From: Sphingomonadales bacterium 63-6
GTDB lineage: Bacteria > Pseudomonadota > Alphaproteobacteria > Sphingomonadales > Sphingomonadaceae
Length of the DNA stretch: 47,697 bases
Assembly: GCA_001898545.1 (NCBI GenBank)
Contig: MKUB01000145.1
Location: 1 to 47,697, forward strand
Direction of reading: 5' to 3'
The translations under genes and the position numbers were made by a program. The notes beneath the pieces are model-generated. The model made no database searches. It saw only the letters and a list, made by a program, of their open reading frames with translations, and had not been told where the DNA came from. This document shows, piece by piece, positions 7,975 through 15,289 of the stretch. Position 1 is the stretch's first letter, and every line of letters starts with the position of its first letter.

Positions 7975-9228
7975 CTAGTGAATCTGGTGCTGCCGGCCGG
8001 CAAGGTCGAGCGCGACGCGCGGGGTGGGATCGGTATCCGCCCAGCGTGAACCCGGCCGCAGCACATCGCCTATCACCTTGTAGGCGAACAGCATCAGCAT
8101 GGTTCCGGAATCCGGATCATCGGTCATGGCCTTCACGCCAAGAAGGTCTTTCTGCCGCTGATCCGGATCGCTTTCCTGCAGCATCCGCTTGTTCTCTGTG
8201 GCGGCAGGCGTGACCACATCCCAGAAGATGCGCCGCCGCTCCGCCGAATATCGGTCGAGGATGCTGGCGTCCTCCTCGCCCCGGATGATGGCGCCCAGCA
8301 GGTCGGCCAGTACCATGCCTGTCCAAATGCCGGATGTCAGGCCAAGCCCGCCGCAGGGGTTGGTGGCATGGGCAGCATCGCCTGCGAGCAGGACATGGCC
8401 CTTGTTCAGTGTGGCCGCCGCGCGCTGGTGCAGCATATAGGGGCTGGCCGAGACGATCTCGTAGTCCTTGCTGCCCTGCATGAACCATTCATAGCGCTGA
8501 TGGACCCGTTCCTCGTAGCTTTCGAGCGGGAGCGAGGCATCTTCCATATAGGTGCAGCGCCACAGGCCAGCGTTATCGAGCTGAGCGATCACCGCCATGT
8601 TGACCGGGTCGCAGACGAAATTCGCCTGTTCATAGCCCAGCTTGCGGAAGTCGAACTTCACATTGGTGGCGATGAAGCGTTCCGGCCAGGTGTGGCCTTC
8701 AAACTCGATCCCGGCCAGCTTGCGCACCGTGCTGCGCGCGCCATCGGCGCCGATCACCCAGCTGGCCGCGAAGGTCTTGCTGCCCTCCGGCGTTTCTGCG
8801 GTCAGGGTGACGCCATCCTCGCCATCGGTCAGCGCGGTGACAATATGTTGGAACAGCACGTCCACGCCCAGCTTTTTGGCATGTTCTATTGCCACCCGCG
8901 CGACATCGTGCTGGCCTGCATGCAGCTGGTAATCGAAGGGATTGCCCTCCACCGGCCTGCTGGTGACCACGGAAGTGTAGCCGAATTCCGGAATATGCGT
9001 GGCAAAGGTGCGGTTGATCAGGCCGATGGAGTTCAGTTCCTCCAGCAGGCCCAATTCTTCGAGCACGGCCAATGTCGAAGGGAAATAGATCGCGGCGCGC
9101 GGCACTTCGGGAATGGCCGCCTCCTGTTCCAGGACAGTCACTTTCGCGCCGGTCTGCGCCAGGGCGAGGGCGCATAGCGTCCCCACCGGCCCGGCACCGA
9201 CCACGATCACGTCATTTTTCTTATCCAT
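7975..9228 (-). CDS. FAD-dependent monooxygenase (PHBH-like fold)
   Basis: 417 residues. Motifs of group A flavoprotein hydroxylases are all present: GAGPVG at 11-16 for the FAD ADP moiety, the DG motif VIGADGARS at about 158-166 that contacts FAD and NAD(P)H, and the GD motif LLAGDAAHATNP at about 280-291. These enzymes hydroxylate (often decarboxylating) aromatic rings with O2 and NAD(P)H in the cytoplasm. AGGATGTCGA lies before the ATG. It starts 17 bases after the stop of the thiamine-diphosphate enzyme gene and almost certainly shares its transcript. The substrate is not readable, but an aromatic or polyketide-like compound is likely. Confidence 0.88.
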   Translation of the reverse strand: MDKKNDVIVVGAGPVGTLCALALAQTGAKVTVLEQEAAIPEVPRAAIYFPSTLAVLEELGLLEELNSIGLINRTFATHIPEFGYTSVVTSRPVEGNPFDYQLHAGQHDVARVAIEHAKKLGVDVLFQHIVTALTDGEDGVTLTAETPEGSKTFAASWVIGADGARSTVRKLAGIEFEGHTWPERFIATNVKFDFRKLGYEQANFVCDPVNMAVIAQLDNAGLWRCTYMEDASLPLESYEERVHQRYEWFMQGSKDYEIVSASPYMLHQRAAATLNKGHVLLAGDAAHATNPCGGLGLTSGIWTGMVLADLLGAIIRGEEDASILDRYSAERRRIFWDVVTPAATENKRMLQESDPDQRQKDLLGVKAMTDDPDSGTMLMLFAYKVIGDVLRPGSRWADTDPTPRVALDLAGRQHQIH

Positions 9229-9245
9229 TCGACATCCTGCCCTTC

Positions 9246-10922
9246 CTATCCCTTGGAGATCACCGTCTCCTTTTCGGTAATGAATTCCACCAGCGCGGGC
9301 TGGCCAGCATCGATGGCGGCCAGTGCCCGCTTCAGCGCGGGAACGATTTCGCTGGCCTGCGTCACGCGTTCGCCATGGCAGCCGAGCGAGCGGGCGAAGG
9401 CGGCGTAATCGCCCGAAATATCCGTCGCGCGGTATTTCTCGGTCGCTTCCGGCATGATCGGAAGCTCGATGGCCATGGCCTCATTATTGAGCAGGATGGA
9501 CAGGATGGGGATACGGTCGCGCGCGGCGGTTTCCAGATCGGTGCCGGTAAAGCCGATGGCGGCATCGCCCCAGACATTGATGCAGAGCTTGTCCGGGCAG
9601 GCGAGCTTGGCGCCCATTACCAGCCCCAACCCGTAGCCGAGCTGGGTCGATTTGCCCCAGCCGATATAGGAATGGGGCGTGGTGCTCTTCCAGAAAGGCA
9701 CCAGCTGGTCGCGCGGACTGCCGGCGTCATGGGTGATGATGGTGTTATCGACATCCACCGTCTGCTGCAGGTCCCACAACACGCGATAGGGGGAGAGCGG
9801 CGATGTCTCCTGCGTGCATTTGGGCAGCCATTTGGCCAGCCACTCGGCCTCCACCGCCTTGATCTTCGCGGCCACGGGTGCGGCATCGCGGCGATGGGGG
9901 GAACGGGCCTTCACCGCTTCGATCAGCGCCTTGAGCGTCAGCTTCGCATCGCCGATCAACGCCAGTTCGCTGGGCACCGACTTGTCGATATCCAGCGGGT
10001 CCAGCGTCGCATGGATCACCCGCTTGCCCGCCGGAATGGCGAGGCCGAAGGACGTGGCGGTGAAGGAACAGCCGATACCGAACAGCAGATCGCATTCGTC
10101 CAGCCATTTGCGCACGCAGCCATTGATGCCGTTGCCGCCGGAACCCAGGGCAAGGGGGTGCGTCTCGTCGAAGCAGCTCTTGCCCGGCAGGCTGGTCATC
10201 ACCGGAATGGCGAGATGTTCGGCCAGTTCGCGCAGCTCTTCATAGGCTTCGGACCAGTGGATGCCTTGTCCGGCATAGATTGCCGGGTTCTCCGCCGCGA
10301 TCAGTGCATCGGCCGCCGCTTCGATATCGGAATGGACCGGCTGGCTCAGCGCCACCTTGCCGGGGGCGTAATCCATCGGCGCATCGAATTGCTGGTCGAG
10401 AATGTCGTAAGGCAGTTCGATCACCACCGGCTGCGGGCGGCCATTGCGCAGCATGGCAAAGGCGCGGCGCATTACTGCCACCACATCCTTACCATTGGTC
10501 AGCGGCTCGGCATGTTTGGCCACGCTGGCCATGGAGCGGACCGAGTTGAAATTATAGGGCACATAGGCCTGGCTCAGGGCATAGCCCTGCGGCATCACCA
10601 GCACCGGCACGCAATCGGCATAGGCCTGCGCCACGCCGCCAAAGGCGTTTTCCGCGCCCGGGCCCTGCTGCATCACGAAGACGCCCATCTTCTCGCCCTT
10701 GGTCATGCGGCTCATGGCATCGGCCATGTGCAGGCCGGTGCGTTCCTGACGGACGATGATGGTGCGGATGTCGATCCGGGCGGCGGCTTCCAGAATCTGG
10801 TTGCGGGGATAGCCGAAGACGATCTCCACCCCTTCGCGCTTCAGCACTGCTGCAATGGCGTCAGCCACCGTGCCGTTGGAGTGGACCTGCTGGCCGGAAA
10901 CGCCTTTGCCCGTTCTCATCAT
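9246..10922 (-). CDS. Thiamine diphosphate-dependent enzyme, acetolactate synthase/decarboxylase family
   Basis: 558 residues when started at ATG 10922, where GGGGAGAG lies directly upstream; a start at 10943 would lack a site. The Pyr domain carries the conserved catalytic Glu in VRQERTGLHMADAMSR (about residue 60). The central domain has a CoA/FAD-like Rossmann fold (VIHATLDPLDIDKSVPSELALIGDA). The C-terminal PP domain holds the thiamine-diphosphate/Mg motif from GDAAIG (about 452) to LLNN (about 479-480). It lacks obvious features that would fix it as a biosynthetic acetolactate synthase, and no small subunit gene is nearby. It could be a 2-oxoacid decarboxylase or a carboligase acting on catabolic intermediates. 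It is followed at once by an FAD monooxygenase gene and preceded by a MarR-type gene. Confidence 0.85.
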   Translation of the reverse strand: MMRTGKGVSGQQVHSNGTVADAIAAVLKREGVEIVFGYPRNQILEAAARIDIRTIIVRQERTGLHMADAMSRMTKGEKMGVFVMQQGPGAENAFGGVAQAYADCVPVLVMPQGYALSQAYVPYNFNSVRSMASVAKHAEPLTNGKDVVAVMRRAFAMLRNGRPQPVVIELPYDILDQQFDAPMDYAPGKVALSQPVHSDIEAAADALIAAENPAIYAGQGIHWSEAYEELRELAEHLAIPVMTSLPGKSCFDETHPLALGSGGNGINGCVRKWLDECDLLFGIGCSFTATSFGLAIPAGKRVIHATLDPLDIDKSVPSELALIGDAKLTLKALIEAVKARSPHRRDAAPVAAKIKAVEAEWLAKWLPKCTQETSPLSPYRVLWDLQQTVDVDNTIITHDAGSPRDQLVPFWKSTTPHSYIGWGKSTQLGYGLGLVMGAKLACPDKLCINVWGDAAIGFTGTDLETAARDRIPILSILLNNEAMAIELPIMPEATEKYRATDISGDYAAFARSLGCHGERVTQASEIVPALKRALAAIDAGQPALVEFITEKETVISKG

Positions 10923-11005
10923 CTCTCCCCGATGGATGCTCAATTATGATCCAGATTACGTGGGGGCGGCTAGATCAAAAGCGGGGAGGGTGCAATCAAG
11001 GGGTG

Positions 11006-11554
11006 TTACGCGCCGCCTTCGGGCCCCTTGCTATCCAGGCCGGTATCGAGCCGCCCGACCAGCGCGGTGCAGAAACGGGTGGCCTGTTCCATATCCTCTT
11101 CCGCGAAGCCATCCAGCAGGCGGGCTCGCCATTCCCGGGCAATGGCGAATACCTGTTCCAGCGCGGCCTCGCCCTCCGGCGTCAGCCGCAACAGCTTGGT
11201 GCGGCGGTCCTTCGGGTCGGGCAGGCGTTCCACCAGCCCGTCCTTCTCCAGCGAATCGAGCATCCGCGTCAGCGTGGGCCCTTCGATCCGCAGACGCCGC
11301 GCAATATCCACCTGCGGGCTGAGCGTGGGAGAGTTGAGAATGGCGGACATCGCCTCCATCCGGGCGGAACTCTGGTTGATCGGGCGCAGCTTCTCATCCA
11401 GCAGAGAGCGCCAGCGGCGCGCGGCCAGCACCAGCGAGATTGTGAAATAGATGTCCGGCGTGGCATCGCCTTCGCGGAAAGGGCCGATGCCGATGGGGCC
11501 GAAGGTCTGCCCCGCTTGTGCGGCCTCATCGCCTGCCGATTGTTCCGCCATCAT
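11006..11554 (-). CDS. MarR-family transcriptional regulator
   Basis: 182 residues with a central winged helix-turn-helix: LSPQVDIARRLRIEGPTLTRML as the recognition part, LEKDGLVERLPDPKDRRTKLLRLT as the wing with the diagnostic DRR, then a C-terminal dimerisation helix pair. The first ~45 residues are longer than in minimal MarR proteins. It is 83 bases upstream of, and codirectional with, the thiamine-diphosphate enzyme gene, so it probably regulates that operon in response to an aromatic or phenolic ligand; this follows from family habit and position only. Confidence 0.9.
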   Translation of the reverse strand: MMAEQSAGDEAAQAGQTFGPIGIGPFREGDATPDIYFTISLVLAARRWRSLLDEKLRPINQSSARMEAMSAILNSPTLSPQVDIARRLRIEGPTLTRMLDSLEKDGLVERLPDPKDRRTKLLRLTPEGEAALEQVFAIAREWRARLLDGFAEEDMEQATRFCTALVGRLDTGLDSKGPEGGA

Positions 11555-11762
11555 TTGCCCCGACTATCCATTGCAGCTCCCGCCCGGGCTTTCCGCCCGC
11601 CGCGTACCCATCCGCCACCATCATGGGGGCTTGGCGGCCGAATGGCAATTTGCCGGACGGGGGGAGTGGAAAACTCTCTGGCTTTTCCTCGGGGTGCTAT
11701 CGGGCGCTTTTGGGTAGAGGCGGATATTCAGGATGCGGCCGGGTTGCGGACACTCCATTTAT

Positions 11763-11790
11763 CGTCATCCCAGCGAAAGCTGGGATCGCT
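11763..11790. repeat. Palindromic repeat, left copy flanking GIY-YIG gene
   Basis: 28-base sequence containing the hairpin ATCCCAGC-GAAA-GCTGGGAT (11767-11786). It is the exact reverse complement of 12104-12131. It begins 5 bases beyond the stop codon of the GIY-YIG gene. Confidence 0.85.
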
Positions 11791-11795
11791 GTCGG

Positions 11796-12080
11796 CTAGA
11801 TTATTCGCTCGAAAAGATCGTCCCAGTTGGGATTGGAGCTTTCTATCAGCTCGATCTTCCACGCGCGCTTCCACGCCTTCAGCGCTTTTTCCCGCATGAT
11901 GGCAGACTGAATATCGGCGTGTTGTTCCGCATGGACGAGGCGCTTGATGCCGTATTTTCGACAGAAGGCCGACCCCGATCCCTCGCGATGCTGCATCATC
12001 CGCCTCGCCAGATCGGCAGTCACCCCGATATACAGCACGCCATCAGGTTTGTTGGCGAGAATATAGGTCCAGGCGCTCAT
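11796..12080 (-). CDS. Stand-alone GIY-YIG nuclease domain protein
   Basis: 94 residues from ATG 12080, opening directly with the GIY-YIG core: WTYILA, LYIGVT, then LARRMMQHREG with the catalytic Arg, and a conserved late Glu in IMREKALKAWKR. Single-domain members of this family (often labelled endonuclease or UPF0213-like) are small cytoplasmic proteins of uncertain role. The gene has no coding partner. Both flanks carry the same 28-base palindromic repeat in opposite orientation, so gene plus repeats look like one unit of ~370 bp, which may move or copy as a cassette. The start at 12098 is less likely because homologues begin at the first beta strand. Confidence 0.88.
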   Translation of the reverse strand: MSAWTYILANKPDGVLYIGVTADLARRMMQHREGSGSAFCRKYGIKRLVHAEQHADIQSAIMREKALKAWKRAWKIELIESSNPNWDDLFERII

Positions 12081-12103
12081 CCTGCCGACCTCGCCCAATC
12101 GAG

Positions 12104-12131
12104 AGCGATCCCAGCTTTCGCTGGGATGACG
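12104..12131. repeat. Palindromic repeat, right copy flanking GIY-YIG gene
   Basis: Exact inverted copy of 11763-11790, placed 23 bases upstream of the GIY-YIG start. Its internal hairpin is ATCCCAGC-TTTC-GCTGGGAT. Confidence 0.85.
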
Positions 12132-12222
12132 AGTTTATCAGCGTCCGCTTTCCACCCCATCCCAGTTATCCGAGCCACCCAAGGCATCCCCCGATAACCG
12201 GAAGTATCTACCCCACGCCCAC

Positions 12223-13818
12223 CTAGGCCACCGTGCGCAGGATATGGTCTGCCGCCTTGTCTCCGATCATGATCGAGGTGGCGTTGGTATTGCCTTGCGG
12301 GATGGTGGGCATGACCGAGGCATCGGCCACCCATAGCCCGCTGACGCCGCGCACCCGCAAATCCGCGTCCAGCACCGCATCGGGATCGCCATCGGGGCCG
12401 ATCTTGGCTGTGCCGACCGGGTGGAACATCGACATGGAGGCGAGGCGCACATAGTCGCGCAGGGCTTCCTTGCTTTCGAAATCGGCGCCGGGGCGCACTT
12501 CGTGCAGCACGTGGGATTCCATCGAACGCTGGCGCATGATCCGGCGTGCGAGGGCAATCCCTTCCACCAGCTGTTCCACATCGTCATCGTCGCCCAGCAA
12601 CTGATGTTCGATCACCGGGGCCGCCGCCGGATCGCCCGAACGCAGGCTGACCCGTCCGCGATGGGCGGGGCGCATCAGTCCGATGAAGGTGGCGACCGAG
12701 GATTCGGGCTTCAGCACCACATTGCCTTGCGGCGTCACTTCGAAGGAGAAGGCCGAGAAGGCGAGTTGCAGATTGGGCACGGGCAGGCCCGGCCGGCTGC
12801 GCACGAAAGCCTGGGCATGGCCGATGCCGGTGGTCAGCGCTCCGGTGCCGCCGAAGATGAAGCGCAGCAATTGCAACGGCGCGCGCAGGCCATGCGCGTC
12901 ATTGTTCAGCGTGTGCATGTCCACCGTGTTGATCAGGTGGAGCCCGGCGTGGTCCTGCAGATTGCTGCCCACGCCCGGAAGATCGCGCAGCACGTCGATG
13001 CCCATGTCGCGCAGATGCTGCGCGGGGCCAATGCCGGAAAGCATCAGCAGGCGCGGCGTGTTGAGCGCACCGGCGGAAAGCACCACGCCTTCGCGCGCGC
13101 GCAGGCTGTGCAGCTGGCCGCCGCGCTGATAGGTCACGCCGCGGGCCCGCCCATCTGCCACTTCGATGGACAGGACCTGCGCTTCGGTCACCACATCGGG
13201 CTTCAGGCCATTGCCCAGCCCATCGAGATAGCTCGCGCTGGAGCTACGCCAGCCCCGGCGCTGCGAAAGCTGGATATAGTCCACGCCTTCGGCCAACTCG
13301 CCATTGAGATCCTTGGCGCGGCGAATGCCTGCCTCGCTCGCGGCGTCGATCCATTTATCGGTGATGGGATAGCGGCTGCGGCATTCGGAAACGGCAATCG
13401 GCCCGCCGGTGCCGCGCCAGGTATCTTCCCCGCGCTCATTATCTTCCAGCCGCCGGAAATAGGGCAGGCAGGATGCATGGTCCCAGCCCTTGGCGCCCAG
13501 TTCGGCCCAGCGGTCGTAATCCCAGGCATGGCCACGGATGAACATCATGCCGTTGATGGTGCTGCCACCGCCCAGGCGCTTGCCTGCGGGCCAGGGGCCG
13601 GGGCGGCCGCCCACCGAAGGATCGGGCTCCCCGAAATAGCACCAGTCGAACTCCGGGTTCTGGACCAGCTTGCCCATCAAGGCAGGCACGCGCGAGCGAA
13701 TGTCACGCGCATCCTTGCCGGCTTCCAGCAAAACCACGCGCTTGCCCGCTTCGGCGAGCCTGCCGGCCACCGCGCAGCCGGCCGAGCCGCCGCCGATTAC
13801 AATAAGATCGGGTTCCAC
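12223..13818 (-). CDS. GMC-family FAD oxidoreductase (choline dehydrogenase-like)
   Basis: 531 residues from GTG 13818, preferred because GGGGGGTAAGGAAA precedes it and homologues begin just before the FAD-binding strand; ATG codons at 13851 and 13842 are in frame but lack a site. Motifs are DLIVIGGGSAGCAVAGRL (FAD ADP-binding), GKRLGGGSTINGMMFIRGH (GMC signature 1), SAGALNTPRLLMLSGIGP (signature 2), the active-site His in MFHPVGTAKIG and the paired Asn/His position in PQGNTNATSIMIG. The family oxidises alcohols to aldehydes or acids, passing electrons to quinones or O2. Polyethylene glycol, choline and lignin-derived alcohol dehydrogenases all belong here; the substrate is open. Confidence 0.92.
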   Translation of the reverse strand: MEPDLIVIGGGSAGCAVAGRLAEAGKRVVLLEAGKDARDIRSRVPALMGKLVQNPEFDWCYFGEPDPSVGGRPGPWPAGKRLGGGSTINGMMFIRGHAWDYDRWAELGAKGWDHASCLPYFRRLEDNERGEDTWRGTGGPIAVSECRSRYPITDKWIDAASEAGIRRAKDLNGELAEGVDYIQLSQRRGWRSSSASYLDGLGNGLKPDVVTEAQVLSIEVADGRARGVTYQRGGQLHSLRAREGVVLSAGALNTPRLLMLSGIGPAQHLRDMGIDVLRDLPGVGSNLQDHAGLHLINTVDMHTLNNDAHGLRAPLQLLRFIFGGTGALTTGIGHAQAFVRSRPGLPVPNLQLAFSAFSFEVTPQGNVVLKPESSVATFIGLMRPAHRGRVSLRSGDPAAAPVIEHQLLGDDDDVEQLVEGIALARRIMRQRSMESHVLHEVRPGADFESKEALRDYVRLASMSMFHPVGTAKIGPDGDPDAVLDADLRVRGVSGLWVADASVMPTIPQGNTNATSIMIGDKAADHILRTVA

Positions 13819-13943
13819 TTTCCTTACCCCCCGGTAAACCATGCCAACCATGGCAGGGCGCCGGACATTTCTACAAGCGAAGAATTTGAAATAACGGTGA
13901 TTTTCTCTGCTCCAGTCCGATCATGGGACAGTTTGCCCGGCAC

Positions 13944-15161
13944 CTAGCGGAAAAGGCGTGGGGCGAAGTCCGCGAGATAGCGGCGCCAGTTGATCCAGGT
14001 ATGGCCGCCGCCTGTTTCGTTATAGACATGCCGGATACCATATTTATCGAACATGGCGCGAGTGGGGGCGACGCTGCCATAGAGGAAATCGTCCTTGCCC
14101 ATGGCGTAATAGACCAGATCGAGGTCCTGCGCGGCCTTGCGCAATGCAGCGTCATTGGCCTTTTCATAGCGGGTGACATCCTCCGGCCCGGCGACGCCCA
14201 GCCCCATGGAGAAGATGCCGATGTAATCGAAGGTTTCCGGGTGAGTGAGGCCAAAGCGCAGAGTATGAGCCCCGCCCATGGAAAGGCCCGCCATGGCCCG
14301 GTGATGCTGATCCGCCAAAGTGCGGAAATTGGCGTCCACATAGGGGATCAGGCTGCCGATCAGATCGTCCCCGAAGTCGGTATTCTCCAGCATGTTGCCG
14401 CCCGGCCGGTCAGGCGTGTGGCCGAAGGGCATGACAACGATCATCGGCGTGGCCTTGCCTACCGCGATGAGGTTGTCGAGGATGTAATTGGCATGGCCCA
14501 CGCTGGTCCAGCTATCCGCGCTGTCTCCCGCGCCATGCACCAGATAGAGGACGGGATAGGACTTGCCGTCCTTCATGTAGCCGGGCGGTGTATAGACATA
14601 GGCCTGCCGCTTGCCGCCCAGCGCGCTGGACCAGTAATCCACCCGGCTGACCGCGCCATGCGCCACATCCTGCCGCCATGTCTGGAATTCCCCTTCCGGC
14701 CCCTTGGTCTCGAAAGTGGAATTGGTGCCTACCCGTTCATGGCTGAAAGTGGTGCCTTGCGGGTCGGGCACGCGCGCGCCGTCGATCTCGAAGTTGAAGC
14801 GATAGGTATCCGCCGGGACGGGTACGGCAGTGGTCGCGCTCCACAGGCCGGTTTCATCCTTCGTCATGGCAAGGCCGCGCTGCGTGCCCGGCTGCATTCC
14901 CATGGGGATCGCCTGATCGATGTCATTGCTGGTCACTCGGGCCTGATGCGCTGCCGGGGCGCAGATGCGGAAGGTAACGCGTCCGTCGGGCAGTTGCTCA
15001 ACCGATTTGTAAGTGGCTGGGCCGGGGAAGAAGCCTTGCGGCAGGCAGCTTGCGGGGGCGGTTTGGTCTTGCCCCTGCTGCGCCTGCGCGGCCATCGGCG
15101 CGGCAAGGCCCAGCGCCGCGATGGCGAGCGGAGCGGCTATCCTGACTAGATTATGCGTCAT
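13944..15161 (-). CDS. Secreted CE1-type esterase (feruloyl esterase / esterase D-like)
   Basis: 405 residues from ATG 15161, preceded by AGGGATGAGG; an in-frame TTG at 15182 is less likely. A signal peptide (residues 1-27, ending AAQAQ) is followed by an N-terminal beta-sandwich resembling CBM48/E-set (about 45-155), then an alpha/beta hydrolase of the esterase D family. That domain has an oxyanion region at LYLVHGAG (about 206-212), the nucleophile Ser294 in AGLSMGG and the catalytic His near 387 in GGGHTW. Such enzymes release ferulic or acetyl groups from plant polysaccharides. It is divergent from the GH3 gene, with 128 bases between starts, so both may serve plant-polymer or glycoside breakdown in the periplasm. 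Confidence 0.88.
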   Translation of the reverse strand: MTHNLVRIAAPLAIAALGLAAPMAAQAQQGQDQTAPASCLPQGFFPGPATYKSVEQLPDGRVTFRICAPAAHQARVTSNDIDQAIPMGMQPGTQRGLAMTKDETGLWSATTAVPVPADTYRFNFEIDGARVPDPQGTTFSHERVGTNSTFETKGPEGEFQTWRQDVAHGAVSRVDYWSSALGGKRQAYVYTPPGYMKDGKSYPVLYLVHGAGDSADSWTSVGHANYILDNLIAVGKATPMIVVMPFGHTPDRPGGNMLENTDFGDDLIGSLIPYVDANFRTLADQHHRAMAGLSMGGAHTLRFGLTHPETFDYIGIFSMGLGVAGPEDVTRYEKANDAALRKAAQDLDLVYYAMGKDDFLYGSVAPTRAMFDKYGIRHVYNETGGGHTWINWRRYLADFAPRLFR

Positions 15162-15289
15162 GACCTCATCCCTGTTTGACAAGCGGCGCGCCCGGCCGCA
15201 ATTTGAATGAGACAGCGTTGTCCCAACCCGGACGAAAACGCAAGGGGCCGGGCATTATTCGCCGCCCGGCGGGAGGAAAGGGAAGTATC

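Noticed and set aside
9072..10949. 625-codon plus-strand frame across the thiamine-diphosphate enzyme gene
   Set aside because: Antisense shadow; spans the junction of two real genes and shows no domain.
12421..13947. 508-codon frame opposite the GMC oxidoreductase gene
   Set aside because: Antisense shadow without motif.
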